This document shows positions 1 through 6,987 of a stretch of DNA of 11,327 nucleotides, in pieces. Each line of letters starts with the position of its first letter. Positions within the stretch are counted from its first letter, which is position 1. The translations under genes and the position numbers were made by a program. Location: assembly GCA_022615255.1 (NCBI GenBank), contig JAKEHC010000157.1:1-11327 (forward strand). The letters run 5' to 3'. Under the pieces are notes generated by a model. That model was not told the origin of the DNA, did no database searches, and saw nothing but the letters and a program-made list of their open reading frames with translations. Origin of the DNA: Candidatus Dadabacteria bacterium (GTDB lineage: Bacteria > Desulfobacterota_D > UBA1144 > Nemesobacterales > CSP1-2).

Positions 1-323
1 AGAACAGTCAGGAATAAAAACAGGGCAAGACGCTTTGGTTTTCCTCTTTGAATTGACGTAACGCCAAGCGCCATGGTCAAACTGCTCAGGATTAATACCA
101 CTGTATTTATCGCGCCAAGAGGTTTGTTAAGCTCAAGGTGTTGTTCTGCAAACATCTCAGGATACTTTGCACGAAAAATCGTGTATGCTACAAATAGACC
201 GCCAAAAAGCAAAAGCTCCGTGGCTATAAAGAGCCACATCCCAAACTTTAATGATTGATACTCAACTACCGGGTCTACATGATGATGACCATGAATGTGT
301 TCTATCTTTTCTGCTCCTTCCAT
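1..323 (-). CDS. coxC: Cytochrome c oxidase subunit III (partial, 3' end beyond left edge)
   Basis: Only the first 107 codons are in the window. Subunit III is the small core membrane subunit of heme-copper oxidases; it holds no metal but stabilises proton uptake by subunit I. The translation starts MEGAEKIEHIHGHHHVD, a His-rich soluble head. It then shows the family's first membrane helix (KFGMWLFIATELLLFGGLFV, about residues 26-45), the linker with AKYPEMFAEQHLELNKPLG, and a second helix (INTVVLILSSLTMALGV). The MWLFIATE segment is a strong family signature. A strong AGGAGGG ribosome site (about 327-333) overlaps the coxA stop codon, so translation is probably coupled to coxA. The His-rich start (HIHGHHH) is unremarkable for this subunit. 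The identification is secure; the length and C-terminal helices cannot be judged. Confidence 0.93.
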   Translation of the reverse strand, partial: MEGAEKIEHIHGHHHVDPVVEYQSLKFGMWLFIATELLLFGGLFVAYTIFRAKYPEMFAEQHLELNKPLGAINTVVLILSSLTMALGVTSIQRGKPKRLALFLFLTV

Positions 324-331
324 AATCCCTC

Positions 332-1936
332 CTATGCGCTCTTTTTCCCGTATCCATATGTCCAGTCGGTTACATTAGGTATCTCCTCGAAGTTCTCATG
401 AGGAGGAGGCGAAGGCACTTGCCACTCTAAAGAGAGAGAATTGTAAGGGTTTTGTGGGGCTTTTTCCCCGTTGAAGAGTCCACGAATTAAGTTGATAGCC
501 ATCACAAACATACCGATACCCAGAATCCATGAACCAATAGTTGAAAGTTCATTAAGCGAATGGAACTGTGGCGGGTAGTCAGCGTACCTTCTTGGCATTC
601 CTTGTGTTCCCAGAATGAACTGAGGAAAGAAGGTAACGTTAAAGCCTATAAACACAAATGCCCAGGCAATCTTTGCGACCTTTTCATTAAACATCTTTCC
701 TGTCATCTTGGGATACCAGAAGTGGAGCGCCGCCAAGAAACCCATAACTGTTCCGCCAATCATAACATAGTGCATATGCGCAACGACAAAGTAGGTATCG
801 TGAAGATGCACATCAACTGCAAGGGCGCCAAGGAAAACACCTGTAAGCCCTCCGATGGTGAAAAGAAAGATAAACGAAAGTGCATAAAGCATCGGGGATT
901 TAAGGTCTATAGAGCCTTTATAAAGCGTTGCCGTCCAGTTAAAAACCTTTATAGCCGTTGGAATGGCAACAAGGAAGGTTAAAAAAGAGAAGATGGTAGC
1001 CGCCATATCCGACATGCCGCTTACAAACATATGGTGCGCCCAGACTAAAAAACTTATAAGCGCTATAGCTAGACTCGAATAAGCGATGGCTTTATACCCG
1101 AAGATCGGTTTTCTGGCGAAAACAGGTATAACTTCAGAAATCACTCCCATTGCTGGAATAATCATTATATAAACTGCCGGATGGGAGTAGAACCAGAAGA
1201 AGTGCTGAAATAAAACAGGGTCTCCACCCTTTGCAGGGTCAAAAAAACCAATGCCAAAGGCTCTCTCTGCAACCAGAAGTAGAAGGGTAATACCAATAAC
1301 AGGCGTAGCAAGAAGCTGAAGTATAGCCGTTGCATAGGATGCCCATATAAAAAGAGGAAGGCGATGCCATGTCATACCGGGGGCTCTCAGCTTGTGTATG
1401 GTTACAATAAAATTAAGCCCGGTAAGTATCGAAGAAAAACCTAGAACGAATATTCCAAGGGTAAGGAGAATAACATCGGTTCCGCTCTTAATGCTGTAAG
1501 GGGTGTAGAAGGTCCAGCCGGTATCAGCTGGCTTGGAGAGAGAAACGAGAACGATAATGGCACCTATAACGTATAGGTAGTAACTTCCAAGATTAAGACG
1601 AGGAAATGCGACATCCCTTGCACCTATCATAAGCGGAATAAGAAAATTACCGAAGCTTGCAGCTAATCCGGGAACTATAAAAAGAAAAACCATCACCGCT
1701 CCATGAAATGTAAAGAGAACGTTGTATGTATGTGGATCCACTATGGTTTTTCCAGGCGTTAAAAGCTCAAGCCTAAAAAGAAGGGCAGAGATACCTGCCA
1801 AAATGAAGAATGTAGAAATGGATAAAAGATACATGATGCTTATCCGCTTATGATCGGTTGAAGTAAGCCAAGAAAGTAAGCCTCTCTCCTCCAGATACGG
1901 AATTGATATAGTCTCAGCTATAGTGTGGTTCGCCAT
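332..1936 (-). CDS. coxA: Cytochrome c oxidase subunit I, A2-type (caa3-type)
   Basis: This is the catalytic membrane subunit (534 aa, normal length) carrying heme a and the heme a3-CuB site that reduces O2 to water. Visible ligands are H78 for heme a (FTFHGAV), H252 for CuB with Y256 for the His-Tyr crosslink, the H301-H302 pair for CuB, and H387 (heme a3) and H389 (heme a) in VVAHMHYVMIGG. The propionate-binding RR pair is at 449-450. The K-channel lysine is K330 (PTAIKVFNW). D108 and N115 (ARDVAFPRLN) match the D-channel entry. At 250-256 it reads YSHPAVY instead of the common GHPEVY, so the D-channel Glu is absent and a Tyr-Ser pair is present. This is the known signature of A2-type oxidases such as Thermus caa3. 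The start is supported by GGAGGT 8 nt upstream. It lies between coxB (34 nt) and coxC (8 nt) in one operon. Confidence 0.97.
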   Translation of the reverse strand: MANHTIAETISIPYLEERGLLSWLTSTDHKRISIMYLLSISTFFILAGISALLFRLELLTPGKTIVDPHTYNVLFTFHGAVMVFLFIVPGLAASFGNFLIPLMIGARDVAFPRLNLGSYYLYVIGAIIVLVSLSKPADTGWTFYTPYSIKSGTDVILLTLGIFVLGFSSILTGLNFIVTIHKLRAPGMTWHRLPLFIWASYATAILQLLATPVIGITLLLLVAERAFGIGFFDPAKGGDPVLFQHFFWFYSHPAVYIMIIPAMGVISEVIPVFARKPIFGYKAIAYSSLAIALISFLVWAHHMFVSGMSDMAATIFSFLTFLVAIPTAIKVFNWTATLYKGSIDLKSPMLYALSFIFLFTIGGLTGVFLGALAVDVHLHDTYFVVAHMHYVMIGGTVMGFLAALHFWYPKMTGKMFNEKVAKIAWAFVFIGFNVTFFPQFILGTQGMPRRYADYPPQFHSLNELSTIGSWILGIGMFVMAINLIRGLFNGEKAPQNPYNSLSLEWQVPSPPPHENFEEIPNVTDWTYGYGKKSA

Positions 1937-1970
1937 AAGAAAATACCTCCACTTATGTAAATCAGTTACC

Positions 1971-2900
1971 CTATTTCAAAGTTTTTATATAGGCAATTAT
2001 TCCCGAAATCTCATCATCACTGAGAACACCTTTAAATGACGGCATTGTCGGTGTATATCCCTTTACCAGTTGTGCTTGAGGCTCTAAGATAGATTCCCTT
2101 ATATAATTTTCATTCACAGTGACCTTTGTGCCATCTTGCAAATCTACATCGTGTCCATATAATCCCTTCCATGTAGGACCTACCAGTGTGCTTCCATCTA
2201 TGCTATGGCAGGCATTACATCCCCTCTCGGTATAAAGTTTTTTCCCAAGCTCTGCAGGTGGTAAACTTGATACAGCCTTTTCTTCTTCACCCTTTTCCCA
2301 TTTTTCATATTCTTGAGGACTCATAACGATTACTTTGCCAAGCATCGCTGAATGACCAGTACCGCAATACTCGGCACAGAAGAGTTCATACGTGCCAGCT
2401 TTTGTAGGTGTAAACCAAAGATCAGTGTACATTCCTCCAACTAGGTCTTGCTTAACACGAAAAGCCGGGACATAGAAACTATGAAGAACATCGTCAGATT
2501 TCATGACGAGCTTTATAGGTCTTCCTTCCGGAACATATAGTTCGTTTAGTGTCGTTTTACCGGTATTATATGCAAACAGCCAGAGCCATTGCTTTCCTGT
2601 TACCGTTATCTCAAGAGAATCTTGGGGTGGTGTCCTCATATCTTTGTATACAACGAAACCATATGCAAAAATCACTATAAGCAGGAACGATGGTATTATC
2701 GTCCATATTGTTTCAAGTACATGACTGCCCGTTATATAAGGTGTTTCTTCGTTTTCCTGTCTTCTTCTATACCTGATTGCGAAATATACAAGAACAAAGG
2801 AAATAATAATAAAAAATACGAGTGAAACGACTGTAATGAACCATAAAACCGCATCCACCTTGCTAGCAAGATTCGATGCCACTTCAGGAACCCAATTCAT
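1971..2900 (-). CDS. coxB: Cytochrome c oxidase subunit II with fused cytochrome c domain
   Basis: This subunit accepts electrons at the binuclear CuA centre and passes them to heme a. Two membrane helices (about 18-40 and 62-85) precede a periplasmic cupredoxin domain. CuA ligands are all present: H140 (VLHSF), then C175, E177, C179, H183 and M186 in CAEYCGTGHSAM. After a charged linker (about 196-210) a class I cytochrome c domain carries C228-x-x-C231-H232 and a probable distal Met at M286 (TPTMPSF). This fusion (309 aa) is typical of caa3 oxidases and agrees with the A2 signature in coxA. No lipobox Cys or cleavable signal peptide is evident at the N-terminus, so helix 1 is probably a retained anchor. 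The best Shine-Dalgarno (GGAGG near 2915-2919) sits about 14 nt from the ATG, which is rather far. No better in-frame start is visible and the N-terminus aligns well with the family. Confidence 0.96.
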   Translation of the reverse strand: MNWVPEVASNLASKVDAVLWFITVVSLVFFIIISFVLVYFAIRYRRRQENEETPYITGSHVLETIWTIIPSFLLIVIFAYGFVVYKDMRTPPQDSLEITVTGKQWLWLFAYNTGKTTLNELYVPEGRPIKLVMKSDDVLHSFYVPAFRVKQDLVGGMYTDLWFTPTKAGTYELFCAEYCGTGHSAMLGKVIVMSPQEYEKWEKGEEEKAVSSLPPAELGKKLYTERGCNACHSIDGSTLVGPTWKGLYGHDVDLQDGTKVTVNENYIRESILEPQAQLVKGYTPTMPSFKGVLSDDEISGIIAYIKTLK

Positions 2901-2926
2901 TTCTGCTTGTTAATCCTCCATCACTA

Positions 2927-3829
2927 TTAGAACTTTTTCTTCTTTTCCCTTTTCCAGAAATATGCCAAGAATCCAGCCAATGATAAAAGAGTTATTACCC
3001 CTCCTACTTTAACTACGTTAAGGGCTTGAAGGGCGTATCTCTTTCCTACAGGATCAAACTCATAGCAATAAAGCAATACCTTGTTTAGCATATCAGAGGA
3101 GCCTATCTTGCCGCCCGACGCTTCAAGGAGAGAAAGCCTAAGATCCGTTGGTTCGTATTGTACTCCATAAAGATAACGTGAGATCTTCCCCTGAGTCGTA
3201 AGGACAGCCAATACGGATGAATGGGCAAATTCCTCCCCATCCTTTTTATAATTAAACCCTAATGCTTCAGTTAATTTGCTTATATTTTCTCCATCCCCAG
3301 TAAGAAAATGCCAATCCAAGTCGGCAGATTGATGTTTTTCCAATGACTTATGATAAGTACCCGCTTTAGCCTTCGCTAAGCCAGGTGTCTCATCAGGGTT
3401 AAAGCTAACGCTCACTATTTTAAAATCCTTACCCAAGGTTAAAGAATTAAGATTGTTAACGACATCCACAACCCCGTTTAAGATAAAGGTACACAATCTA
3501 GGGCATTCGTAATAAACAGGGGTTAATATTACGGGTTTCTCGTCCTGAAAAAAATCCCTGAGTTTAATGGTATTCGCATCTTCATCTTTAAATGTAAGGT
3601 CTAGCGGTACGTAGTCTCCAAGCCTCTCTTTTACCCCAATCTCTTTAACATCCCCAGTATTCGAAATGGCATGGGCATATGAAAGGCTAATTATAAGAAT
3701 AAAGATACTAATACTAGTTGTTATGGACCCGAAGGCGAATAATTGCTTAAACATCAAAGATAGAGAAGTAGCCTCCCTTTTAACTTCTTTTTTATTGTTA
3801 ACACAAACCTCAAACGCGTAATCCACCAT
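2927..3829 (-). CDS. SCO1/SenC family copper chaperone for cytochrome oxidase
   Basis: A thioredoxin-fold, membrane-anchored protein that delivers copper to, or reduces the thiols of, the CuA site of subunit II. The copper motif is C109-PRL-C113 (YYECPRLC), and the conserved ligand His is H203 (FAHSSVL). The segment VSFNPDETP (141-149) is typical of the family. A C-terminal extension (LYCYEFDPVGKRY, then a membrane helix about 273-292 and a basic tail) is of the type seen in SCO proteins of caa3 operons. The start is uncertain. The coordinates use the upstream ATG, which leaves 25 charged residues before the signal sequence. An internal ATG at 3754 (residue 26) would give a cleaner signal peptide ending AHA (about residue 54), but its GGGAGG is about 17 nt away. 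It lies 26 nt before coxB and is probably the first gene of the cox operon. Confidence 0.92.
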   Translation of the reverse strand: MVDYAFEVCVNNKKEVKREATSLSLMFKQLFAFGSITTSISIFILIISLSYAHAISNTGDVKEIGVKERLGDYVPLDLTFKDEDANTIKLRDFFQDEKPVILTPVYYECPRLCTFILNGVVDVVNNLNSLTLGKDFKIVSVSFNPDETPGLAKAKAGTYHKSLEKHQSADLDWHFLTGDGENISKLTEALGFNYKKDGEEFAHSSVLAVLTTQGKISRYLYGVQYEPTDLRLSLLEASGGKIGSSDMLNKVLLYCYEFDPVGKRYALQALNVVKVGGVITLLSLAGFLAYFWKREKKKKF

Positions 3830-3914
3830 ACTCTCACAAAATTCTCCATCATTTATAGTTTTATTTGATATTTATGGAGACTAAAACGAATTAAATAATC
3901 CGCAACTCTATATG

Positions 3915-3934
3915 TGGTTAATCAATTCTAACCA
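3915..3934. promoter_or_regulatory. Candidate operator: 6-bp inverted repeat TGGTTA-N8-TAACCA
   Basis: A perfect inverted repeat with 6-bp arms (3915-3920 and 3929-3934) and an 8-bp AT-rich spacer lies about 20-40 nt downstream of the predicted cox transcription start. The 20-bp size and symmetry suit a dimeric repressor. It is not a PerR or Fur box by sequence, so the regulator is unknown. Confidence 0.35.
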
Positions 3935-3943
3935 ATTTAACTG

Positions 3944-3961
3944 AAAAATTTCTTAATTTTT
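3944..3961. repeat. AT-only inverted repeat next to the cox -10
   Basis: The arms AAAAATT (3944-3950) and AATTTTT (3955-3961) surround a TCTT loop, exactly at the predicted start of the cox transcript. It is too AT-rich for a normal intrinsic terminator of the upstream regulator gene, but it might weakly end that message or bind a protein. Confidence 0.35.
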
Positions 3962-3989
3962 AGTTTAACGGGTTCCTACGTTCTGTCAA
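3962..3989 (-). promoter_or_regulatory. Candidate sigma-70 promoter of the sco-cox operon
   Basis: On the minus strand a perfect -35 TTGACA (3984-3989) is followed after 16 nt by TAAACT (3962-3967, four of six consensus bases). It lies just after the regulator gene's stop codon and would start RNA near 3955, about 125 nt upstream of the first sco ATG. This would give the cox genes their own promoter, although read-through from the regulator gene is also possible. Confidence 0.5.
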
Positions 3990-4005
3990 GAAGGTGGGGC
4001 TGTCA

Positions 4006-4458
4006 TTAAGATTTCTTCCTCTGACATTCCTTACATATGCCGTTTAATTGTACTGTATAACCCAAGACTTTATAGTTATCTAGAGACTTCTCAGGAACTG
4101 TCAGATTAGAAAGTGAATCATCATAAAAATCCGCTACCTTTTTACACACAACACAGACTAGATGATGATGTGGATTTAAATTAGCGTCATAACGAGCAGC
4201 GTCATGCAGTATATTTGCTACTGATATGATTCCCAACTTCTCAAATGTTTCTAAGGTCCTGTAAATAGTTGTAAGAGAAATGTTAGGATAGTATTTTTTA
4301 ATCTTCTTATATATAAGCTCCGCGCTAGGATGCTCACCGGTGCTTGAAAGCTCCCTATATATAGCAATCCTCTGGGGAGTCACCTTAATACCCAGCTCCC
4401 TGCATTGCATAATAAAATTCTGAACGCGATGTTCAACTACATTTTCGCCTACTTTCAA
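4006..4458 (-). CDS. Fur-family metalloregulator, PerR-like
   Basis: A DNA-binding repressor of the Fur/PerR/Zur family (150 aa, normal length). The N-terminal winged helix includes TPQRIAIYREL (27-37) and the recognition helix NISLTTIYRTLETFEKLG (59-76). The structural zinc site is C102-x-x-C105 plus C142-x-x-C145. Candidate regulatory metal ligands are H43, D91 (RYD), H97/H99 (NPHHHLVC) and D110 (VADF). Aspartate at the last position, with the RxD motif, matches PerR peroxide sensors (D85, H91, H93, D104 in Bacillus) rather than Fur, which usually has Glu there. PerR is therefore favoured, but Fur or Zur cannot be excluded. The start is TTG at 4458, chosen because GAGAGG lies 10 nt upstream and no in-frame ATG occurs before residue 17. 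It is encoded just upstream of, and in the same direction as, the sco-cox operon, and divergently from the protease gene. Confidence 0.9.
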   Translation of the reverse strand: MKVGENVVEHRVQNFIMQCRELGIKVTPQRIAIYRELSSTGEHPSAELIYKKIKKYYPNISLTTIYRTLETFEKLGIISVANILHDAARYDANLNPHHHLVCVVCKKVADFYDDSLSNLTVPEKSLDNYKVLGYTVQLNGICKECQRKKS

Positions 4459-4521
4459 AGCTTAATAACCTCTCTATGGTTAGCTACATACTACCTCAAT
4501 AACATTAAATATCCAATCCGA

Positions 4522-4549
4522 ATTTTAACGAAAGATCGAACTTTTTCAA
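4522..4549 (-). promoter_or_regulatory. Candidate promoter of the PerR-like regulator
   Basis: On the minus strand TTGAAA (4544-4549) and TAAAAT (4522-4527) are separated by 16 nt, each matching the sigma-70 consensus at five of six bases. Transcription would start near 4515, leaving a leader of about 55 nt before the TTG start codon. Confidence 0.45.
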
Positions 4550-4603
4550 TAAGTGACAACTTTAAAATATCAAAAAGATGATTATTATTCACTAAACCTA
4601 ATG

Positions 4604-4609
4604 TATACT
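4604..4609 (+). promoter_or_regulatory. Candidate -10 box of the protease gene
   Basis: TATACT on the plus strand lies about 50 nt before the protease ATG. The best -35 at 16 nt spacing is only TTATTA (4582-4587), so the promoter may be weak or activator dependent. The sequence just upstream (4577-4588, GATGATTATTAT) loosely resembles the repeated hexamers of Fur-family boxes. Confidence 0.35.
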
Positions 4610-4617
4610 ATAAGCTC

Positions 4618-4634
4618 ATGTTTCGTGAAAACAT
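4618..4634 (+). promoter_or_regulatory. Small inverted repeat at the protease transcript start
   Basis: ATGTTT (4618-4623) and AAACAT (4629-4634) are perfect complements around a CGTGA loop. The repeat sits just after the predicted transcription start and 24 nt before the ATG, so it could be a 5' hairpin or an operator. It is short, and chance cannot be excluded. Confidence 0.3.
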
Positions 4635-4657
4635 AGCAGATAACGTGGAGTAATTAT

Positions 4658-6715
4658 ATGCCAAAGAACATAATCGCAGGCTGTATTATTTATGGAAGAT
4701 TTTTTCTTTTTTCCTTAATAATAGCGACTCTTATCTCAGAAGGAGTGATAATAGCTGAACAGAATTCCACTACCGGATCTAAAGCGTTAAACGCTAGCTC
4801 AAAGATAAGCCAGTTAATAATGAAAAAAATTAACAAAATGGAGTCATTGGGAATAACCAGGGAAAACGCAAAAAGCGCAAACTCCGAGTCAATTTCAGAC
4901 CCAGTCGTAAGGGTAGACAATTCAGGCAATATAGAGGCTTATATCTATATGAATAATATGAATCAGGACAACATCTATAAGCTTGAATCAATGCACGTAA
5001 AGATTGAGATTACTAACGCAAAATTTAAAATAATTCAGGCTTGGATTCCATTGGATAAGGTGGAGGAGGTAGCGGGTCTGGATTTTGTAAAAAAGATTAC
5101 ACCACCAAGCTACGGCAAGGTAAGGACAGGAACGGTTAATTCCGAAGGCGATGTAGTAATCGGGTCAGATGATGTGCGCAATATACTCGATCTTGACGGC
5201 GCAGGGACAAGAGTGGGTGTAATATCAGACGGCATTAGCAGCAGAGCGTTTTCACAGGATACTGGAAACCTTCCCGATAATATAATAATCGGCAGCCCGG
5301 GAAACGGAGATGAAGGAACCGCTTTACTTGAAATAGTACATGACATAGCCCCCGGGGCAGAGCTTGCATTTTCGGAAGGGTTTACTAACAGCATACAGTT
5401 TATTAATTCTATTGATTTTTTAGTTAATAATGCGAATGTGGATATTATCGTAGACGACATTGGCTTTTTAGCCGAGCCTTATTTTCAGGATGGGATGGTT
5501 GCCAATGCGGTAAAGGATGCCATTGAGCAGGGGGTCGTTTACGTTTCTGCCGCTGGAAACAACGCCGACGAGCATTACCAGGCTGATTATGTTGATTCAA
5601 TCCCGGGAGATGATATAGATGGCAATAACCCTCATGACTTTGGGGTTGTAGACGGTGAGCAAAGTGATATTACGATGCCCGTGCTGGTAGGCGGCACATC
5701 GTTTGCCCCGAATAACTTCATTACAGTCATTCTTCAGTGGAATGACCCCTTTGACGGCTCTTCGAACGACTACGATCTCTTTCTATTTGATGACGAAGGA
5801 AATTTGCTAGATAGCAGCGAGGGCTTTCAAACAGGGTCACAAGACCCAATTGAGGTTGTAACTTTTGTAAATACTAGCACTAACCTGAGGAGGGTAAATA
5901 TTCTAATAAACCGTGTAAGCGGCTCCTTTAAAACCCTAGAGATGAATTTCAATGGAAGAATAATCGTAGAAGACTATAATATACCATCCGATGGGGTATT
6001 TGGACATGCCGCTCTAGAAGACGTTATCGCCGTAGGCGCCGTCCCTGCCACAACTGATGAGTTCTGCTCAAATGCTTCCGGTCCTAATGAGGTAGAAGAA
6101 TTTAGCTCTCAGGGACCTAGTACAATATTCTTTACCCCCGGAGGTCTAAGCACCTTTGAACAAAGACCAAAACCAGACGTTGTTGCGCCCGACGGAATTC
6201 ACATAAGCGGAGCCGGAGGGTTTGGAATACCTGATGGAAAGGGAGGGTTCTTTTTCTGTGGCACATCAGCATCTGCTCCTCATGTAGCCGGTGTCGCCGC
6301 TCTTATATTAAGTAAGAACGCAAGCCTAACACCAATCCAGGTTGGAGATGCTATTAAAACCACTGCCGACAGTATACAACCAAACCTGGTTGCAACCCTA
6401 GACGAGCAAAATTTGGTAGAAGCATTAGCATTTAGCAACATATCAGGCTTTGGAAGAGTTGATGCATTTCAAGCAGTCCAATCTGTGTCTGCAGGTCCGA
6501 CTCCCACTCCAACGCCGACGCCAACCCCAACTCCTACTCCAACCAATTCAGGTGGCGATGGAAACAGTAGTGGAGGATGCTCTATCAGCGAAAAAGCCAA
6601 CGCCAGTCAGGGATTGGCTAATCTTCTAGTTTTTCTTCTTCCAATACTGTTAATGAGCCTCAAGAAGATTAAGCCAAGAGCCTGTTTAAGAACAAAGCCA
6701 GAAAAAACATATTAG
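4658..6715 (+). CDS. Secreted, anchored subtilase (S8/S53-like) with Glu at the catalytic His position
   Basis: A 685-aa exported serine protease-like protein. A signal peptide or anchor spans about 1-33. A propeptide-like region follows (about 85-148; AWIPLDKVEEVAGL), then the subtilisin-fold core. D191 lies in VGVISDGIS. The position of the usual HGT reads EGT (E219), followed by ALLEIVHDIAPGAEL. The oxyanion Asn is probably N301 (SAAGN), and the nucleophile is S537 (GTSASAPHVAG). A Glu in place of His is known from sedolisins (S53) and a set of S53-like subtilases; VDDIGFLAEPYFQDG (265-279) resembles that set. A beta-sandwich-like insert (about 340-432) interrupts the core. After the protease comes a (Pro-Thr)8 linker (614-629), then GGC (639-641), a hydrophobic helix (about 653-667) and a basic tail, which looks like a cell-surface sorting signal. 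GGAG 7 nt upstream of the ATG supports the start. Activity is inferred, not shown. Confidence 0.9.
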   Translation: MPKNIIAGCIIYGRFFLFSLIIATLISEGVIIAEQNSTTGSKALNASSKISQLIMKKINKMESLGITRENAKSANSESISDPVVRVDNSGNIEAYIYMNNMNQDNIYKLESMHVKIEITNAKFKIIQAWIPLDKVEEVAGLDFVKKITPPSYGKVRTGTVNSEGDVVIGSDDVRNILDLDGAGTRVGVISDGISSRAFSQDTGNLPDNIIIGSPGNGDEGTALLEIVHDIAPGAELAFSEGFTNSIQFINSIDFLVNNANVDIIVDDIGFLAEPYFQDGMVANAVKDAIEQGVVYVSAAGNNADEHYQADYVDSIPGDDIDGNNPHDFGVVDGEQSDITMPVLVGGTSFAPNNFITVILQWNDPFDGSSNDYDLFLFDDEGNLLDSSEGFQTGSQDPIEVVTFVNTSTNLRRVNILINRVSGSFKTLEMNFNGRIIVEDYNIPSDGVFGHAALEDVIAVGAVPATTDEFCSNASGPNEVEEFSSQGPSTIFFTPGGLSTFEQRPKPDVVAPDGIHISGAGGFGIPDGKGGFFFCGTSASAPHVAGVAALILSKNASLTPIQVGDAIKTTADSIQPNLVATLDEQNLVEALAFSNISGFGRVDAFQAVQSVSAGPTPTPTPTPTPTPTPTNSGGDGNSSGGCSISEKANASQGLANLLVFLLPILLMSLKKIKPRACLRTKPEKTY

Positions 6716-6755
6716 GTGGAGGGAGAGGGATTGCTAGCATCTTTAATTATCAGAT

Positions 6756-6794
6756 TCCTTGTAGAGACGACCCGGCGGGTCGTCTCTACAAGGA
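6756..6794. repeat. Perfect 39-bp palindrome, probable dispersed repeat
   Basis: The arms 6756-6774 and 6776-6794 are perfectly complementary over 19 bp with a single central base. The core is GTAGAGACGACCCG and its complement. Similar palindromes built on GTAGRGRCGACC are, from memory, scattered in many copies through cyanobacterial, chloroflexal and deltaproteobacterial genomes. It is much more GC-rich than its surroundings and has no T-run after it. It may still stop or stabilise the protease transcript, whose stop is 40 nt upstream. The rest of the 272-bp gap (6716-6987) shows no gene. Confidence 0.8.
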
Positions 6795-6987
6795 TCCCAT
6801 TATATTGTCAATTGTATGTTAGATGCAGCCCTTTTTATCTTCGAGTCTCTCGAACAATGAACCGGATATCAATTACCGAGATTCATAACGCATATGTTAA
6901 CTAAAATACACAAAGGCGCAGAAAAAGATTAAGATGTAATACTCAACATAATCCAAATAATAGACTTAAACATTAAGAGAGAATCGG

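Noticed and set aside
73..258. 61-aa plus-strand open frame
   Set aside because: It lies antisense to the clear subunit III gene and has no family features.
560..982. 140-aa plus-strand open frame
   Set aside because: It is fully antisense to coxA, which has every expected motif; the Cys- and Lys-rich product is a shadow.
6716..6904. 62-aa plus-strand open frame directly after the protease
   Set aside because: It reads through the 39-bp palindrome, starts at a GTG touching the protease stop, and shows no protein-like pattern.
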